Shown here piece after piece: positions 22,853 to 32,878 of a stretch of DNA of 64,000 nucleotides. The position numbers were made by a program, and so were the translations under genes. How positions within the stretch are numbered: the stretch's first letter is position 1; each line of letters opens with the position of its first letter. The stretch lies in NCBI GenBank assembly GCA_001692895.1, contig KV748241.1, positions 930,001 through 994,000 of the forward strand, read 5' to 3'. The notes under the pieces are model-generated. The model made no database searches. It worked only from the letters and a program-made list of their open reading frames with translations, and was not told where the DNA came from. Origin of the DNA: Cenococcum geophilum 1.58. Lineage: Eukaryota; Ascomycota; Dothideomycetes; Gloniales; Gloniaceae.

Positions 22853-23180
22853 GCCACCAACTGTACGTAGTAATTGTAGCGAAGCCGTATGCTTGGCTGC
22901 AAGAACCTGCGGACAGCGATCGGCCTTTCTCCGCAGTGTCTTGATCTTTGTCAAATATCGTAAGGTTTCCACCGTACGATATTGCCAAATTCCATCGACC
23001 TCTCTGCAGAGACAGCGTTGCACTCGCGTTTTGGCGGCCACAGCGGGAGGGGTAGTTAAGGGGGAGAGGAAGAAGCGTACGTCTTCAATTTGGTTCCCAA
23101 GGCGATTCTCCATGGCAACCAAAAAGGTCCTTGCGTGTAGCCACAGCCGTTCGCTACAATTACTATGTACAGTTGGTGGC
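22853..23180. repeat. foldback unit 2
   Basis: 328 bp, direct orientation relative to unit 1, with the same terminal inverted repeats (gccaccaactgtacgtagta start). The linker before it (22819-22852) recurs before unit 3. Confidence 0.8.
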
Positions 23181-23265
23181 AGTCAGGCGAGATTGGATAC
23201 GCGTACCGAATTTGAAATTTCTGTGAAAAATATTTTTTCGCTTCGGCATGCGAGCTCGCTAAATC

Positions 23266-23622
23266 GCCACCAACTGTACATAGTAATTGTAGCGAACGCA
23301 GATGCCTGCACGCAAGGACCATTTCAGTGGTTGCCCTGGAGAATCGCCTTGGTTGGCCAGGAGAAACGTACGCGCCCTCCCCTCCCCCTTAACTAGGCCC
23401 CCCGCTGTGGCCGCCAAAACGCGAATACAAAGCTGTTCCTGCAATTGCCGATGAAATTTGGTAATATCGTACGGGTAAAAACCTCGTGCACGATATTTAA
23501 CAAAGATCACGACACTGCGGAGGAAGGCCGATCGCGAAGTCTGCCAGAAGTAAAGTTCTTGCAGCCAAGCATGGGCGTTCGCTACGATTGCTAGCGAGCC
23601 GAAGCGAAATAATATTTTTCCA
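23266..23622. repeat. foldback unit 3, inverted
   Basis: Same family, but its body runs opposite to units 1 and 2 (ggagaatcgccttggttggc is the reverse complement of a block in unit 1). Its right terminal repeat is diverged. It ends in gccgaagcgaaataatattt, the reverse complement of the linker before the unit. Confidence 0.75.
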
Positions 23623-23754
23623 GAGGGGTGGCGACCTCCTAACAGGCTCCTGGCAGAATGCCGAGTGTAAGTGTCTTCTAGAGCTCCTGACAGCCCTGAC
23701 AAGAGCTGTTAGGAGCTGTTAGTACTGTTAGGAGGCACAAACATTTTGCTAATG

Positions 23755-25444
23755 AAGAGTAAGTTAAGTATAGTAGGATTAAGTAGCTAATAGTTAGGAA
23801 AAGTAGAGGCCTATAAAACTAGGGGGAGCTAATAGTAGAGCCTTAAACCCTTAAAGGAATTTAAGGACAACACCTAAATTTATAAGTTAATTAGCAAGAT
23901 TAGCAGTTTAAAGCATTAATAGATAGTAAAGCAATAAGAAACTATATCTTACTAGTAGTAGTTAAAAGGATAGGATTACCTTATAGATAGAAGAGGTACC
24001 CTTACCTATTAGTTATAATTTTAGGAGATCTAATAGCCTACGGAGGGGGTATTATTAATCTTAAAATAGGACCTATTTAGTTAACTATTAAAGGAAGATA
24101 AATTAAGATATCTTTTAATATCCTACTATTAGGACGGGATAAGGTAGTATTAGGTATACCTTAGTTATAGGAATATAATCTAAGAATCGATTAGGTTATA
24201 GGTTAGGTTAATATCTAGAATACTTAACGACGTAAGATATAATAATAGACTAAGATAGTATAGTACTAAGTTAGAGCAATATATAAGGAAACCGAAAAAG
24301 GGTTGTTCTATATACTAAAAAGATACTATAAATATAGTAAAAAACTATAGAGCCTAGAAAGTAAGAAGTTATTAGAGTATATAGTATGGGACTATAAGAT
24401 AAAATTGGAATTAGAAATAAGTCTAAAGTTCTTTCTAATCTATAAACTAACTAAAGAAGAGTTAAGAGCACTTAAGGAGTTTATCTAGAAAACCCTATAA
24501 AAGGGATATATTAGACCATCGTAGTTATTAGCAGGATATCTAGTACTATTCGTACTAAAGAAAAATAGAAAGCTTAGGTTATATATTAACTATAGATAAT
24601 TAAATAGTATTATTAAAAAGGATAGGTATCCTTTATCCTTAATTAGCGAGATCTAAGATAGAATAGGCAATACGCAAATCTTTACGAAGATAGATCTAAG
24701 ATAGGCGTACCATTAAATTAGGATTAAGGAGGGTAATAAATAAAAGGCAGCCTTTAGATTAAAGGAAGGACTATATAAGCTATTAGTTATATAATTTAGA
24801 CTTATAAACGTATTAGCGACGTTTTAAAAGCGAATTAATAGCGTATTAGGAGAATACTTTAATAAGTTTATTATGGCATACCTTAACAACATTATTATCT
24901 ACTTAATAACTAAGGAAGAATATAGAGAACACGTTAAATGGGTTTTAAAGAGATTATAAGAAGAATAAATGCTAGTAGTAATTAAGAAATGTGAGTTCTT
25001 TATAAGGAAGACCGATTTCGTTAAATTTATTATTAAGCTAGGTTATATTAGTATAGACCTAAAGAAGATTAAAGCTATAGTAAATTGGTAAGAACTAGAG
25101 AATATAACGCAGTTAAGGTTATTTTTAGGATTTTGTAATTACTATAGAAGGTTTATAGTATAATAGTTAAAGAATATTAAACTATTTACTAGACTTATAA
25201 AGAAAGAGAAACTATAGGTATAGGAAGATAAATAAAAAAAGTTATTTAAAGAACTTAAAGAATTGTTTACCTAGGAGCTAATCCTTAGGATTTATTAACT
25301 AGGATTAAAAATGGTTATAAAAATAAACGCATTAAACTTTATATTAGGAGTATACTTATTATAGAAGTATAAAAACGCATATTATCTAATAGCGTACTAT
25401 AGTTAGAAGATAATACTACTAGAACTAAACTATAACTATTAGGA
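23755..25444 (+). pseudogene. gypsy 1 protease, reverse transcriptase and RNase H start
   Basis: Continues gypsy 1 after the composite insert. The protease region lies at about 23880-24160. Reverse transcriptase is clear: GYIRPS, FVLKKNRKLRLYINYR (family LRLCVDYR), KDRYPLSLI, FTKIDLR. The catalytic YLDD motif is at 24879-24890 and reads TAC CTT AAC AAC, that is YLNN: both Asp codons became Asn by G-to-A change on this strand. It breaks off in RNase H after LELNYNY, where gypsy 2 continues as LNYNIYNKELL. It is broken by many stops and cannot be functional. Confidence 0.9.
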
Positions 25445-26018
25445 ATGAAGCAAGCGGTCGTCACGTGTTGCCGCGGCACTAGCGTAGCGAGGAGTCTTAA
25501 GCTCCTCGCCCTTCGTCAATTAATAAGAATAAGCTTTTTAACCAACATTACTATAACCTACTTAAGTAGTTGTTATTGGTAAGTTACCCTATATAACTAA
25601 CACTAATTAGTAGTTAAATATATAGTTAACTATAAAGCAGCTAGGTTTTTAAATAGAAGAGATAGTCTTATATAGGGGTGCTATATGCGCTTATATAGAA
25701 TGGATCCTGGCGATATTATACTACCTTAGACTTACGGAAAACTAGTAATAGAAGTGTTACTAAGTACTAGGAGATACTAAGTTGCGTTTATTACATAAAA
25801 CAACCACATTTACAAAGATTTGGTTAAGTACTTTAGATTAGAAGTATTACTAAACTTAGGGTCCTAAGTTAATGTCCAAAACGCGTTAAAAACAACCACC
25901 TTAATACCCTCCGTGTACCTTCGTAGACCGTAAGATTACGATTACTACCCAATTACACGTTAAATAACACTTATTTTCCTTAATCTTTTTATTAAAACGC
26001 GTTAAATAACTACCTTAA
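25445..26018 (+). mobile_element. copia D 5' end (probable LTR and leader)
   Basis: Gypsy 1 stops at about 25444 and a new sequence starts tgaagcaagcggtcg, of normal composition for about 80 bases and RIPped after that. It ends with cttaa (26014-26018), repeated at 57047-57051 after gypsy 2, beyond which a copia gag follows. So this is the left part of the element whose coding region resumes at 57052. An LTR of roughly 300-400 bases is expected here, but its end and primer site cannot be fixed without the 3' LTR, which lies outside the window. Confidence 0.6.
25487..25509. repeat. perfect hairpin gcgaggag-tcttaa-ctcctcgc
   Basis: An 8-bp G/C-rich stem in the un-RIPped start of copia D, near the presumed LTR start. 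It could fold in RNA; role unknown. Confidence 0.7.
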
Positions 26019-26438
26019 TATAACGGAACCTTATAGCTTATACTACGGTAGGTCCTATTAATAGGCTAGGTGTATAGGAATAGATAAGTTAACAACGTAA
26101 TAATAACTAGTAGAGTGGTTACCTAATAGATTAACTCTAATTATATTCTAAGAATTACTATAAGGAAGGAACTATCTAGGTAGGGATTAAGGATCCTTAA
26201 ATATATAACCGTACTCCTAAGAATTCCTTCTTATACGCGATGTATGTGTTATCTATATTAAACGTAACGTCCTTCGCGTTTATTACAGCTAATATATTTA
26301 ACTATTATGTAACTTACTTACTATTCTTCGTTATATGGTTCTATTGGCTCTATCTTAGACCGTGCCTATATTAACTAACTAGCTTCTTCCGACTCTTCTC
26401 CAAGTAGTTATAATATTGTACTTAAAGCGTCCATAACA
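26019..26438 (-). repeat. gypsy 2 3' LTR
   Basis: Minus strand TGTTATGGACGCTTT to GGTTCCGTTATA. The adjacent + strand ctatctccctcctcttt (26439-26455) is the complement of the polypurine tract. Confidence 0.9.
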
Positions 26439-26604
26439 CTATCTCCCTCCTCTTTATCTTTATCCTTAAAGATACCTAACATCTTTAGGTTGTTTACTAG
26501 AGGTATAATATCCGTCTAATTAATTTAGTTAATATTGTTGCTTATTATGCCTAAAGCACCTTCTTCCCTTTCCTAGGTTAAGCGTCGCCTTCGTGCCGTA
26601 TCTT

Positions 26605-26846
26605 TGTCACGGGACTCACACGTTCTCACGTCTCTGCGCGTTTTGACGTTCTTGACCCGTGCTCACGTTCGTCCCGAGACACCTACGCACGTTCCCCTGC
26701 AACCCCTATTTATACCCGTACCTGACCTGTTCTGTTTCTGCATCCAAATGTCTGTATCAACCACGCATAGTTACGCGTACGTAGCCTTCTTCAATTACTA
26801 CCCTGTTTAGTATATTGTATTCCAGCTCGTACCTACTTCCGTGACA
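26605..26846 (+). repeat. non-autonomous element 5' LTR
   Basis: 242 bp with TGT...ACA ends and a cctatttatacccgtac segment that could hold a TATA box. Confidence 0.9.
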
Positions 26847-26959
26847 CTACATTTGGATCCCTTTTCTATACCTGGCGGGCCTGTGGGCTACTGGTCGCGG
26901 AGCATGCCTTTCTACGCCTACGGGGTAGATACAGGAGCTGCTGGCTGCGGGTAGACTAG

Positions 26960-27900
26960 GACGCTGGGGTTCTGAACTGGTACGACAAGACACCACGCCG
27001 ATACGCCTGTGGAATCACGACCTACCGACAAGACCTCGCGCCGCTACGCCTGCGAAACGAACCCGATAACCCGTCGTGCCGATAAGCCTACGACCTGACC
27101 CGAACACGACTAGGTAGAGCTTTGCTCCCTAGACCCCCGAACCCTGTCGCTTGCATCGTACTGCTGCCCGAACACGTCGCTTGCATCGTACTGCTGCCCG
27201 AACACGTCGCTTGCATCGTACTGCTACCTGAACCGACAAGCCTCGTGCCGATACGCCTACGAGCCGAACACGACTAGGTAGAGCCTCGCTCCCTAGACCC
27301 CGAACCCGTCGCTTGCATCGTACTGCTGCCTGAACCGACAAGCCTCGTCCCGATACGCCTACGAGCCGAATCTGTCGCTGGCATCGTACTGCTACCTACC
27401 CGAACCGATAAGCCTCGTGCCGATATGCCTACGAGACGACCCGTCGCTGGTACCGTACTACCACCGTCCGAACCTGCCGCCGAAGCTCTCTGCATCTGAT
27501 ACCCGAATTGTCTTAAGCCGCCCGAACCTGTCGCTAGCATCGTACTGCCGCCGCCGAAGCTATTCGCATCCGATACCCAGACTGTCCTAAGCCGCACGAC
27601 CCCGTCGCTGGCATCGTACTGCTACCTACCCGAACCGACAAGCCTCGTGCCGATATGCCTACGAGACGACCCCGTCGCTGGCACCGTACTGCTACCACAT
27701 GAACTGATAAGCTCCGTGCCGATTCGCCTACGGAACCCGAACACGTCGCTAGCACCGTACTGCTACCCGAATCTAATAAGATCCCGTGCCGATATGCCTA
27801 TGGAACCCGAACCTAACGCTAGCACCGTACTGCTACCGACAAGAACCTGCCTACGATACGAATACTACACCGCATTAACAAGAACCTGCTAAGAATATAC
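26960..27900. repeat. tandem repeats filling the non-autonomous element
   Basis: Imperfect units of roughly 60-70 bp built from cgtgccgatacgcctacga, cccgtcgctggcaccgtact and gctacc. Open frames on the minus strand are by-products of the repeats. Similar units occur at 55535-55830. Confidence 0.8.
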
Positions 27901-28304
27901 CTTACCACGACCACAAACACCGTACTATACTGCCGTTTAGGCCGATAAATACTACCTAAAACGCCCATTTTGGACCAAAAATTGGGGTAATTTTTTAGGG
28001 GGACCTAGAGTATAGGAAGGGAAGGCCGTAGAGCTGCTAGAAGCGAGAAAGGGACTGTACGAGCTTTAGTAATGCGTCTCCAAGCGGCGAGGACAGGAGT
28101 ATAGCTGGCGACAGAAGCTGGGCTATACTTTAGGCCTAACAAGTCAGTGGCCTAACGATTAAACATAGAAGGACCGAACTGGAGGAGCCTGTGCAACGGA
28201 GGACGTAGAAGGGCGGAGAAGGCTAACAATTTTTTTCCCCGTATTGGGTTTTTTTAGTATACACGACACGCCTCGCAAGAGCTCGGAAGTAAGGGGGGGG
28301 GTAC

Positions 28305-28548
28305 TGTTACGGGACTCACACGTTCTCACGTCTCTGCGTGTTTTAACGTTCTTGACCCGTGCTTACGTTCGTCCCGAGACACCTACGCACGTTCCCCTGC
28401 AACCCCTATTTATACCCGTACCTAACCTGTTCTGTTTCTGCATCTAAATGTCTTTATATCAACCACGCATAGTTACGCGTACGTAGCCTTCTTTAATTAC
28501 TACCCTGTTTAGTATATTGTATTCCAGCTCGTGCCTACTTCCGTGACA
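28305..28548 (+). repeat. non-autonomous element 3' LTR
   Basis: 244 bp, starts tgttacggg, ends ccgtgaca, followed by atctt. Confidence 0.9.
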
Positions 28549-28553
28549 ATCTT

Positions 28554-29957
28554 CGATACTATTACTAGGTAAAGTAATAGCGATTCCCTATTCTCGTTAT
28601 ACAAAAGAGGGGTTAAGTTACATTATAATCGCGAATCCTGCCGGTTACTAACCCTTCTCTTATTCTAAATACACTCGCGCTAATATACGTTTATTATATG
28701 ACGTTCGTTCTATATTTAATGCTAAGTATACGCGTCCTATTACTCTAAATAGTCTTTAAGTTCCCTCATTGATTGCTACTAGGGTCTTAGGTTTAATTTA
28801 CTGCTATAAAACTTAACGGTAAGCTGGCCTCTGCACTGCTTGAGGTTTAATATCTAGCTTATACTTATCTTTAGCGTCTTAAACGTATTTATAAGAAAGT
28901 CCGTTTTAAGGAGTGGAAACTTATAGAATAAGGTTTGCAGGAACTTGGCGATAAAAAAATAGATTCTCTTCTAATAGAGAAGGAAACAACTCCAAATAGC
29001 TTAGCAATCGTTCTTTCTATATCCCCCTTAGGTGGTTCATTCTTTAGTAATTCTTCTTTATTAATACTGCCTAACCTTTTCTCTTCTAATACTCCTGTAC
29101 CTTTTCTATAGCGTTCTTTAAATTTTCTAGTAGCTCCTAGGTAGTCTTATTATAGCCTATCTGCTTTACTTTATACTATATTTTATCGTTAATAGTTTTA
29201 TAACTAATAATCTTTAAAACTTGCTATTTATCTTCTTCTTATCCTCTATACGTGTTTGCCTCGTAGATTAGTGGCTTAATATTCCTATATACTGGCTTTA
29301 GCATTGCGATATGCTATATAGGGTAGATTTTTATTTTGGCTGGTAGGTTTAACTTAAACGTAACTAATAAAAATTTCTTTTTAATTTTAAAAGGTCTTAG
29401 TCTAACGTAATCCAACTTCTTACTTGGTCGTTAACTTTTGAAATTTTTGTGTAGTAGCTATACTTTATCTCCCTCCTTAAGATCTAGTCCCTTAGATCTC
29501 TTAGCGTTATAGTACCTTTTTATCCTTTACTATACCACTTTTGCTATTTCCGTAAGGTTTATATAAAGATTTATTAGTATCTCTATTCTTTACTTAGCTT
29601 TACTACTTATTTTCTTTACTTATTATANTAATANCAATATTCTTAGCTTATATCCGTAATTCGCCTTAAATGGTAATATTCCTATTCCTTCTTAAGATGT
29701 CGTATTATATATAAACTATATAACTGGTAATAATAGTACCTAATTATTCTATATATAATTAATATAGTATCTTAGATACTGCTCTAGCGTCTAATTTAGT
29801 CTTTCCGTTTAACTATCTGTCTACGGATAATATGTAGTAAAAGTTATTACTTAAACTCCTTATTCTGCCAAGAATACCTCCTAAAATGCTGCTATAAATC
29901 TTAGATCTCTATCCAATATAATTTTGCCTAGTACTCTATACCTTATAAACACTTCTT
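28554..29957 (-). pseudogene. gypsy 2 integrase C-terminal half and chromodomain
   Basis: Read from 29957 downward: KEVFIRYRVLGKIILDRD, the second integrase Asp region (family VSDRD); a stretch matching HPQTDGQTERMN now very degraded; PFKANYGY; the DLKEGDKVYLLHKNF segment; KIKIYPI and IAMLKP; then a chromodomain at about 29260-29120 ending in YKVKQIGYNKTT and LLENLKNA. The rest is 3' untranslated sequence to the LTR. Chromodomains bind methylated histone tails and steer chromoviruses to heterochromatin. Stops occur throughout. LINE1 entered between residues RIYI and KEVF. Confidence 0.85.
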
Positions 29958-30239
29958 TAATATAGATTCTAAACTCCCTTTATATATTTTATATAACCAA
30001 CTTATTATCTTTATTATACTAGCCCTAAAACCCTAAAGGAGCTCTTGCTGCACCCGGCCCAAAAAGACCAAAACCAATCAAAAGAACCCTGAAAAACACC
30101 TAGAGAATCCCCCTAAGATGCATGCATTATAGGGGAGGCACACGTTAAATAACGGTGGCTCGCACTTGCGCGCAACCGCTAGAACTACGCCTAGCAATGG
30201 CCCTCCACACTAAAGACGGGCGAATACCACACTATAAAG

Positions 30240-31860
30240 CGGAAATACCTCTATTAAAAAGGCATCTAACAAAATATACAGCCTATTAGACGTATCTAGT
30301 ATCCAGAATTGCGGGGGAGTAACTGTTAGCTATAACGAACTAATGCAGCTAGTAAAATGGCTCCGCTAGTCTAGCGAACCTTAAGCGCCCCTTCAGCAAA
30401 CCCTTAATTAAATCCTCTAACGGCTAAGCAAAATTAAAAATAAGTATAACCCCCCCTTACCGGCAAACCGCACCTAGGCCGCTATAGCTGCGCTTTTATA
30501 GCATAGGGAACCTACCCCCCTTAAGTTAATAACCGGGTATATAATTATAATATAACCAAACACAGAATAAGTAGAGGGGCTTAGGGGATAATTAGAAACA
30601 GAAGTCCTTACAGAGATACGCAAAGAGGTCTATAACGCTATTATAGTCTAACACCTTAAGAGCGGAGATATTAGAGTTACCCTAAAGGACTAACAGGCAA
30701 AGGAACGAGCCGTAAGAGTAGGGGATAGGCTAGGAGAACGTATTGGCATAAAAGTACTTTATAAGGATTACCTAGTTAAAGTCCTAGCGGTTCCTATAAG
30801 CCTTAGGGTAAAAAAGGGACGCTAGGCGGACAATACAGCAATTATATAGGAAATAGTAAGATAAACGGAACGCCTTATACTAGGACTTAAAATCACCCAA
30901 ATCTAATGGCTTTAATAGGAAAATGTAAACTAAGTATATAATGAGAATAATAAGAGGATATAAGGGTTACTAGAGACTCGCTAGGGAGACGCCGGACAAA
31001 CGCATGGCTCCCTTATTGTCAGCATATATATACTAGGAATGCAAAAACTCCTTATCTAAAAAGGAATAATTATAAATGGCCTTATATATAATATAAGGCT
31101 CTACAACTACAGACTACGCCTAGAACAATGCTATTGCTATATATAATAGGGACACACCTAATCTATATGCGCAGCACAGGTGTGCTACGGCCACTGTGTA
31201 GGCCCCTACAATATAAGATATTGCTTAAATCAAGACTAAATAAAATGCGCGAACTGCTACTAAAGCACACATAAGGCGTGGGAGAGAGAAGACTGTATTA
31301 AATACAGGAGACGGAAGGTAAGGGCTTAATAGCTGCGGGAATAACTGCACGCTAGGTTATATAAATAAAAACAATAGGCAATAAGCTAGGGGGACGCAGG
31401 CGCCTTTCTAGCGTTTCCTACCTTTAATACTAGAGGGCTAGGCCAGCCATCCTAAGCCTTAACGGGCTAGAAGCGACGCCGCGTAATATTACTAGACTAA
31501 TTAGGAATATAAGGGTCACAGAGGATATAAGGGAGAGGACGCCCCGTAGGAAGACCCCTATAGATAGTAATAGCAGGCTTAAGACCAGGACAATTAAGAA
31601 TTAGACTTAATGCGGTAAATATAATATTCGTAGCCGACCTATAAAGGGCATATAGCCGACTAGTAAGAATAGGGGAAGAACCGGTAATAATAATAGATTT
31701 AGATATAGAAGCGCTAATAGGAACATAAGATACGGGAATAGAAAGCTCTATATAAAATAAGTAGTAACTAGGGTATAGATATAAGAGATAGAAGCTCTGA
31801 ATATTTTAAAGAAAGTGGAAATAGAAGAAGCGAGGAATAAAGGAGAGTTAAAGGACCCTC
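30240..31860 (+). pseudogene. LINE1 ORF1 (zinc-knuckle RNA-binding protein)
   Basis: The exact start is uncertain. Near the C-terminus, at about 31125-31300, three zinc knuckles in tandem can be read: CYCY...GHT, CYGHCVGP, and KCANCY...THKAWE, the usual arrangement in Tad1-clade ORF1. Such proteins coat LINE RNA. One knuckle is better preserved here than in LINE2, where most Cys codons read Tyr. Stops at former Gln and Trp codons break the frame. Confidence 0.75.
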
Positions 31861-32708
31861 GCCGGGGGTCCGCTACCTATCTATTATATAGTATAACTGC
31901 GGCAACATAAACCACCGCCTTGTAAGGTCCCTACTAGACAGTCTAGACTTAGAGAAACACTATATCCTTATTATACAAGAACCGTATTATAATACCTTTA
32001 TATAATCAACATACTGCCCCTAAGGATTCCAGCTCCTATATAAACCAAAAGCAGCTATACGCGTGTACTTTATAATCAGTAAGGCTATCAGCCTATCCTT
32101 ATAGTTATGGCAGGCAGTTAACCTAGATATTGCAGTTATAACAATCTAAATATATAGGGGACCGGTATAAATTATTAATATATATAACCCTAGGGTCGAA
32201 GGGGTTCTATAAATAGAGAATATTATATTAGTAATAAGCTTACTGGAAACCAAAGGTATAGAGTTTATCCTACTAGGAGACATAAACCTCCACCACCCGT
32301 GGTAGGGGGGTATCTATATTGCTGTAGATTAATAGTTAGAGTGCCTACTAAGAGCTATAGATATCTGGGGCCTTAAGCTAGCTACCCCCCTAAGAGCAAT
32401 TATATGGCAATAAGGCACCGCCAGAAGTATAATTAACCTCATATTTATAGACGAAGGCCTATACTAAAGACTCGAAAGGTGCAACCCTAAAGAAGAATAG
32501 GTACTTACCCTAGACTATATCCCTATCTAAATACAGCTAGACCTGGATACTAAAGCGTAACTAAATAGAAAAAGATACGTAATAAGGAAGCTTAAAACAA
32601 ACAGTTTCCTTAATATAGTTAAATAATAACTCTAAGACCTAGAAGAAATCTACCTAATACCAAATAAGCGAGGCTTATTGGCCACCCCTAAGGAAATTAA
32701 CTAAAGAC
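31861..32708 (+). pseudogene. LINE1 ORF2 part 1: APE-type endonuclease
   Basis: Reads IIQYNCGNINHRLVRSLLDS, then IIQEPYYN (catalytic Glu), FILLGDINLHHPWWG (Asp/Asn site), and LTLDYIPI in place of the family's LDHIPI. These are the conserved blocks of the apurinic endonuclease that nicks target DNA for LINE priming. The His of the last block has become Tyr, a change that would abolish activity. The frame breaks at ctaaagac (32701-32708), the hAT target site. Confidence 0.85.
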
Positions 32709-32878
32709 CAGTAAGGTTTTCAATATCAATACTGCTAATCAGATTAATTAATATTGTTACTAATCAATATTGGCGAGTATTGGCGAGTATTGGCTATATT
32801 TGCAATATTTGCAGATCTTCTTAGCACCCCTTAAAATTTTTTTAACCCCAACATCGTACGGATAGATTATTAAATATC

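Larger units (their letters stand above)
20537..23747. mobile_element. un-RIPped composite insert in gypsy 1
   Basis: A 3.2-kb block of normal composition between two RIPped halves of gypsy 1. The left edge reads gctaaatg and the right edge gctaatg (23748-23754), perhaps an imperfect target duplication; the uninterrupted sequence in gypsy 2 reads gctaaagaataag. Its ends hold similar sequence in opposite orientation (aggctcctggcagga near 20880; aggctcctggcag near 23645). Inside are short tandem repeats, an inverted copy of the minisatellite module and three foldback units. No transposase is seen, so its mode of movement is unknown. Confidence 0.6.
26605..28548 (+). mobile_element. non-autonomous LTR retrotransposon (LARD/TRIM-like)
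   Basis: LTRs at 26605-26846 and 28305-28548 (tgtcacggg ... ccgtgaca), duplication atctt at 26600-26604 and 28549-28553. A polypurine tract ggaagtaaggggggggg precedes the 3' LTR and a likely primer-binding region atttggatccctt follows the 5' LTR. The 1.46-kb interior has no gag or pol; it is mostly tandem repeats. Orientation is set by these signals. It must move with proteins from another element. The LTRs differ mostly by transitions, with the 3' copy more AT-rich; overall it is far less RIPped than its host. Confidence 0.9.

Noticed and set aside
22355..23702. Several 90-260 codon frames in the foldback cluster
   Set aside because: They overlap on both strands, repeat with the foldback units and resemble no domain.
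27129..27755. Arg/Ser/Gly-rich frames on the minus strand
   Set aside because: They follow the tandem repeats of the non-autonomous LTR element.
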